A stretch of DNA of 64,000 nt from Quercus robur (Eukaryota > Streptophyta > Magnoliopsida > Fagales > Fagaceae), in the NCBI RefSeq assembly GCF_932294415.1, contig NC_065535.1, forward strand, positions 81,923,862 to 81,987,861, read 5' to 3'. The translations under genes were made by a program, and so were the position numbers. How positions within the stretch are numbered: the first letter of the stretch is position 1; every line of letters starts with the position of its first letter. The notes beneath the pieces were generated by a model. The model saw only the letters and a list, made by a program, of their open reading frames with translations, did not search any database and was not told the origin of the DNA. Shown piece by piece: positions 61,018-64,000 of the stretch.

Positions 61018-63063
61018 GGTGTAGAGTCGCCATTTATTTTTATTTTTAATACAAAAAATAAGAAAAACTAAATATAAATACATGACTAAATTGTTCCTTT
61101 ATCATTGATTGAATAAAAAATTACATATTTGAAAAATTGATAAGCTTTGGGTCCTAGTTACAATCTAACCAAAATAAAACAAAGATAGGTTAGATCTACC
61201 TATCCAAAAGACCTAAATTCGAAGGTTAGGTTACGGAATGGGAATGTGTTAGGCACCCATTCCGCCCAGACAAAGTCTGGTCTTCTAGACTTTTGTGACC
61301 TATATACCCCTTTTTTGCATGCTATGATTGATATGTTGTACATGTGAACAAAACTAAATCACACAAATTTATTTATGAATGCATCCTCTTTTTTGTTAAA
61401 AAATTCAAATCTGTTGTTGTGAGTAAAAAAAATTGATTTTGGTTTAGAAAAAAAATCAGATCTGTTTTTATTCTGTAAAAAAAAAAAAAAGATGTTTTTT
61501 GGAGAGAAAATTCAGATCTGTTTTTTTAATGAGAAAATTTAGTTTTGTAGAAACTCAAAAGAATCAGATCTGTTTTTGAAAACTAAAAAAAAAAAATTGG
61601 TTTTTGATTTGTATCAGATCTGTTTTGTAAAAAAAAAAAAAAAAGATTTGTAAATTAAAAAAATCAAATCTATTTTTATATGTTCAAAATATGAAAGAGA
61701 TTTTTTGAGAAGAGGATTTCATTCATGAAATAAATTTATGCTACATGAATTAAATAAAACAAACGCAACCATTCATGATCTTTTTCTTTATTTCAAAATT
61801 AATCAAATTTGTTTCTAAGGAAGATACAAATCAGTTTTTGATTTAAGAAAAATTCAGATTTGCACCTAAGGAAGATGCAGATCGTTTTTTATTTGAAAGA
61901 AAATTCAGATATGCATCTAATGAAGATGCAGATCCGTTTTTATTTGAAGAAAAATTCAAATCTACATCTAATGAAGATGCAAATCCATTTTTATTTGAAG
62001 AAAAATTCAGATCTACATCTAATAAAAATACATATCTGTTTTATTTTAAAGAAAAAGAATTGTCAATGTGTAGATTTTTGAAAATAAGAAAGAGATCACA
62101 ACAATACTAGAAGAATTAAGGACATGTTTTGACACAATAAATTAACAATTCATGATATGAGTACTTGAAATAACTAAACTAAAAAAAAAACATACGTCAT
62201 CACCATGAGAGAAGCTTAAAGAAAAGAAAAGGGTATTGAAAACAACCTCTTGCATTGAGCACTTCTTGTTCTTGAGAGGAAATTTTAGGGTTCAAACAAA
62301 TTTATTCAATTATCTTTGAAACCTAAAAACCCTAATTTAAGAGAAAATACTAGAAAAGGGGAGTGAGAAATTTGAGAGTGTCCAAAGGTGTCTCTCCTTG
62401 AGCGTAAAAGAATGTCTAAGAGGGGTCTGAATGTTGGGAGGCATCTCCTATTTATAGAGGTGTTAATTGCTTAGAAAATAAGCTAGGTTTGCTTAAAAAT
62501 TAAGTCCAATCAGCTTAAAAAATAAGAAAAAAAACGTATGGGGGAAAATCCTTTAAAAAAAAGGAGATTTGGATAAAAGTAATCTAATTTTTCATATCAA
62601 AACTATCTCAACAACTTTGCCAAAAATAGCCTAGTCTGAATTTTGAGTTCTACTAGGCCAAAAGTGCCTTGGAACTTGAATTTGAAATCTATTACTTGAT
62701 TAGCACGTTTTTGAAGTGTTTTCCAACCCTAAGACTATATTTGGACGAATTTCAGAGTTATTTTCACGATAAACCTCATTCCAAAGTGATAATTATGACT
62801 TTTAAAATAATTATTTTGAATATAATTATCCCAAAAGCCTAATTATCCACAATCTTTAAATATTATCAACTTATTTGTTTTAATCCTATGCAACAAATCT
62901 TACTTTAAGAAAAATACTCCACCATTAGAATCTCAAGATCATTTTTATGATATGCAATGAATGAATTAATGCATGTAATGTAGTCATGATTTTTGGGGTA
63001 CATAGATGGTCACTCTAGTTGTCTTCCTTGATTAAATCATGGGTGCAAAATCGAGTGTCTACA
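61018..63063 (-). mobile_element. Ogre-like Ty3/gypsy LTR fragment with PBS
   Basis: On the minus strand it begins TGTAGACACTCGATTTTGCACCC at 63063, a start I associate with plant Ogre/Tat-type LTRs. About 2 kb later it reaches TGGCGACTCTACACC near 61032-61018, which resembles the primer binding site of Ogre-type elements. The segment AAGGTTAGGTTACGGAATGG and TTAGGCACCCATTCCGCCC (plus strand, 61218-61266) is a block often kept in such LTRs. About 90 bp of possible leader sequence follows, then the similarity stops. No gag-pol and no second LTR, so it is a fragment. Confidence 0.55.
61855..62055. repeat. 51-bp tandem repeat in the Ogre-like LTR
   Basis: GAAGATGCARATC occurs at 61871, 61922 and 61973, with a decayed fourth copy about 51 bp on. 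The unit is TTTTTATTTGAAGAAAAATTCAGATCTACATCTAATGAAGATGCAGATCCG-like. 51 is a multiple of three, so the frame 61860-62081 shows a 17-residue periodicity without being a gene. A looser CAGATCTGTTTTT repeat precedes it (61390-61680). Confidence 0.9.
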
Positions 63064-63833
63064 CACACATTTCACACTTTTTCAGTTTCACACAAAGCTT
63101 GCGCCTCTACCTCTACCTCTACCTCTACCCTTTCAGCTTTTCTCCGCCTTTGACTATGCCTTTACTCTTTTCTTTTATCTTCTCTTCTTAGTTCTTTCAG
63201 TCCTTAAATCTTCAAACCAATCTTTCTCTTTCTCGGCATATATGCTCCACACTCCACTGCTCTGCTTTCTCACTTCTCTGTTTTGGTGGTCTTTAAAGCT
63301 GATTAAGTTGGTCTTGCTAGCTACTATTGGGTGGCCTTTCTATATACTGGTGCAGGACAATGAATTGTACAGTCAATATTCAGATTAGCTGACTTTATTG
63401 ACTTTTGCATCATTAGTAAAGTTGATTAAGATGGTTTGCTAGTTTACTTGTTTTGTTTGTTTTAAGATCTATCTCTTTTTGAAGCTGTAAACTTGTAATT
63501 ATATGCATTTTGATAGTGAACTATTAACATTAGAGACTTTTTCCATCATGAATTTATGACTATAAATAATTTTTGTCATGCTTAAAATTGTCAAAATTGA
63601 AAGGATATTAACAAGTGGCATTAAGTGCAATTCATTTCCTTAATTGATTTTATTCATTCTCTCTAAATAGGTTGTTATTGATTTGTTTTTGTAATTGAAA
63701 TAAGAAAAAGCTTGTTTGAAAAATACCGGTCAACTCGACCTGCCCCGTGACCCAATTGACTCATTTAAAAATGACCCGTTTTGACTCGCAACCCGATTGA
63801 CCTGTTTAAAAATGACCCGTTTTGCCACGTCTA

Positions 63834-64000
63834 GTCTCACAATAGTATTATGGTGCATTCTTAAGAAATTGGTGTAATCACAATAGCATAATAGTTCATA
63901 ACGGTTTGTTTTTTTGTGGACGTGAAAATGCCATATTCAAGTAACAGACTTGCCCAAGGGGTGCCAGGGCCCTTACCCCACCCAAGTTCCCGAGTTAAAA
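63834..64000. other. Window end, no feature
   Basis: DNA following the hAT-like element. The last 60 bases (GACTTGCCCAAGGGGTGCC, then CACCCAAGTTCCC) may start another repeat but are cut by the window edge. Confidence 0.3.

Larger units (their letters stand above)
58730..63833. mobile_element. hAT-like non-autonomous element, 5.1 kb, with nested LTR sequences
   Basis: The left terminus TAGACATGACAAAATGGGTC and right terminus, reversed, TAGACGTGGCAAAACGGGTC agree at 17 of 20 bases. Subterminal ACCCGAC/GACCCG phrases occur at both ends, with AAAAATGACCCGTTTTG repeated on the right. The flanks are GTCACAAT (58722-58729) and GTCTCACAAT (63834-63843), an 8-bp duplication if a 2-bp insertion is allowed. 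TAGRC-type ends with an 8-bp duplication suit the hAT superfamily. No transposase remains. The inside is mostly nested LTR sequence. An alternative is two unrelated solo ends of the same family. Confidence 0.55.

Noticed and set aside
61860-62081. 73-codon frame with a 17-residue repeat
   Set aside because: It is the 51-bp tandem repeat inside an LTR on the opposite strand, with no sign of selection as protein.

Overview
This is a plant nuclear genome window: AT-rich, full of introns, and crowded with transposable elements. No organism is named in the sequence. The Tat-lineage LTR retrotransposon carries a plus-strand antisense gene whose motifs I associate with oak and other Fagaceae genomes, so a Fagaceae-type woody dicot is my best inference, not a proof. 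Host genes are sparse. They are the last exon of a brassinosteroid-inactivating cytochrome P450 (CYP734A type, 151-609, +), an Agenet/ENT-domain chromatin-reader-like gene (14519-16120, -), a small tail-anchored membrane protein (29347-29601, -), and a complete seven-exon protein arginine methyltransferase 10 gene (33879-38671, -) whose exons join to 384 residues.

Layout. 1-10 kb: the P450 end, then gene-poor DNA with degenerate repeats. 10.2-17.3 kb: a small MITE, a run of exon-like minus-strand segments, then the Agenet-ENT gene. 17.3-25.9 kb: AT-rich intergenic DNA with MITEs. 25.97-28.07 kb: a fold-back element with TG...CA ends sitting at the centre of an older palindrome, followed by a 1,485-bp solo LTR with a perfect target-site duplication (TSD). 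28.7-33.8 kb: an RNase H fragment, the small membrane-protein gene, and several MITEs. 33.9-38.7 kb: PRMT10, with a fold-back MITE in intron 4. 39.04-49.72 kb: a full-length Tat-lineage Ty3/gypsy element on the minus strand. It has 679-bp LTRs, a recognisable PBS, gag-pol broken by stop codons, an 81-bp tandem array, and an antisense gene with its own TATA box and a clear intron. 49.94-56.87 kb: a PIF/Harbinger DNA transposon with both ORFs intact, holding a palindromic 111-bp CTG/CAG array, a long fold-back, a 146-bp tandem repeat and a GC-rich coding-like fragment. 56.9-58.7 kb: MITE-like DNA. 58.73-63.83 kb: a hAT-like non-autonomous element with 20-bp TIRs, into which a solo LTR (perfect TSD) and an Ogre-like LTR fragment are nested.

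How parts may interact. The Tat element points the same way as PRMT10, and its 3' LTR ends 364 bp upstream of the PRMT10 start codon, so LTR-initiated transcription could reach the gene. The Harbinger element supplies both proteins that its family needs (a Myb/SANT-like DNA-binding protein and a DDE transposase), and no stop or frameshift is visible in either. I found no CRISPR array, rRNA or convincing tRNA. Nothing here is clearly a wholly new system. The best candidates for novelty are the antisense retrotransposon gene, the palindrome-centred fold-back insertion, and the structured repeats and possible captured fragment inside the Harbinger element.
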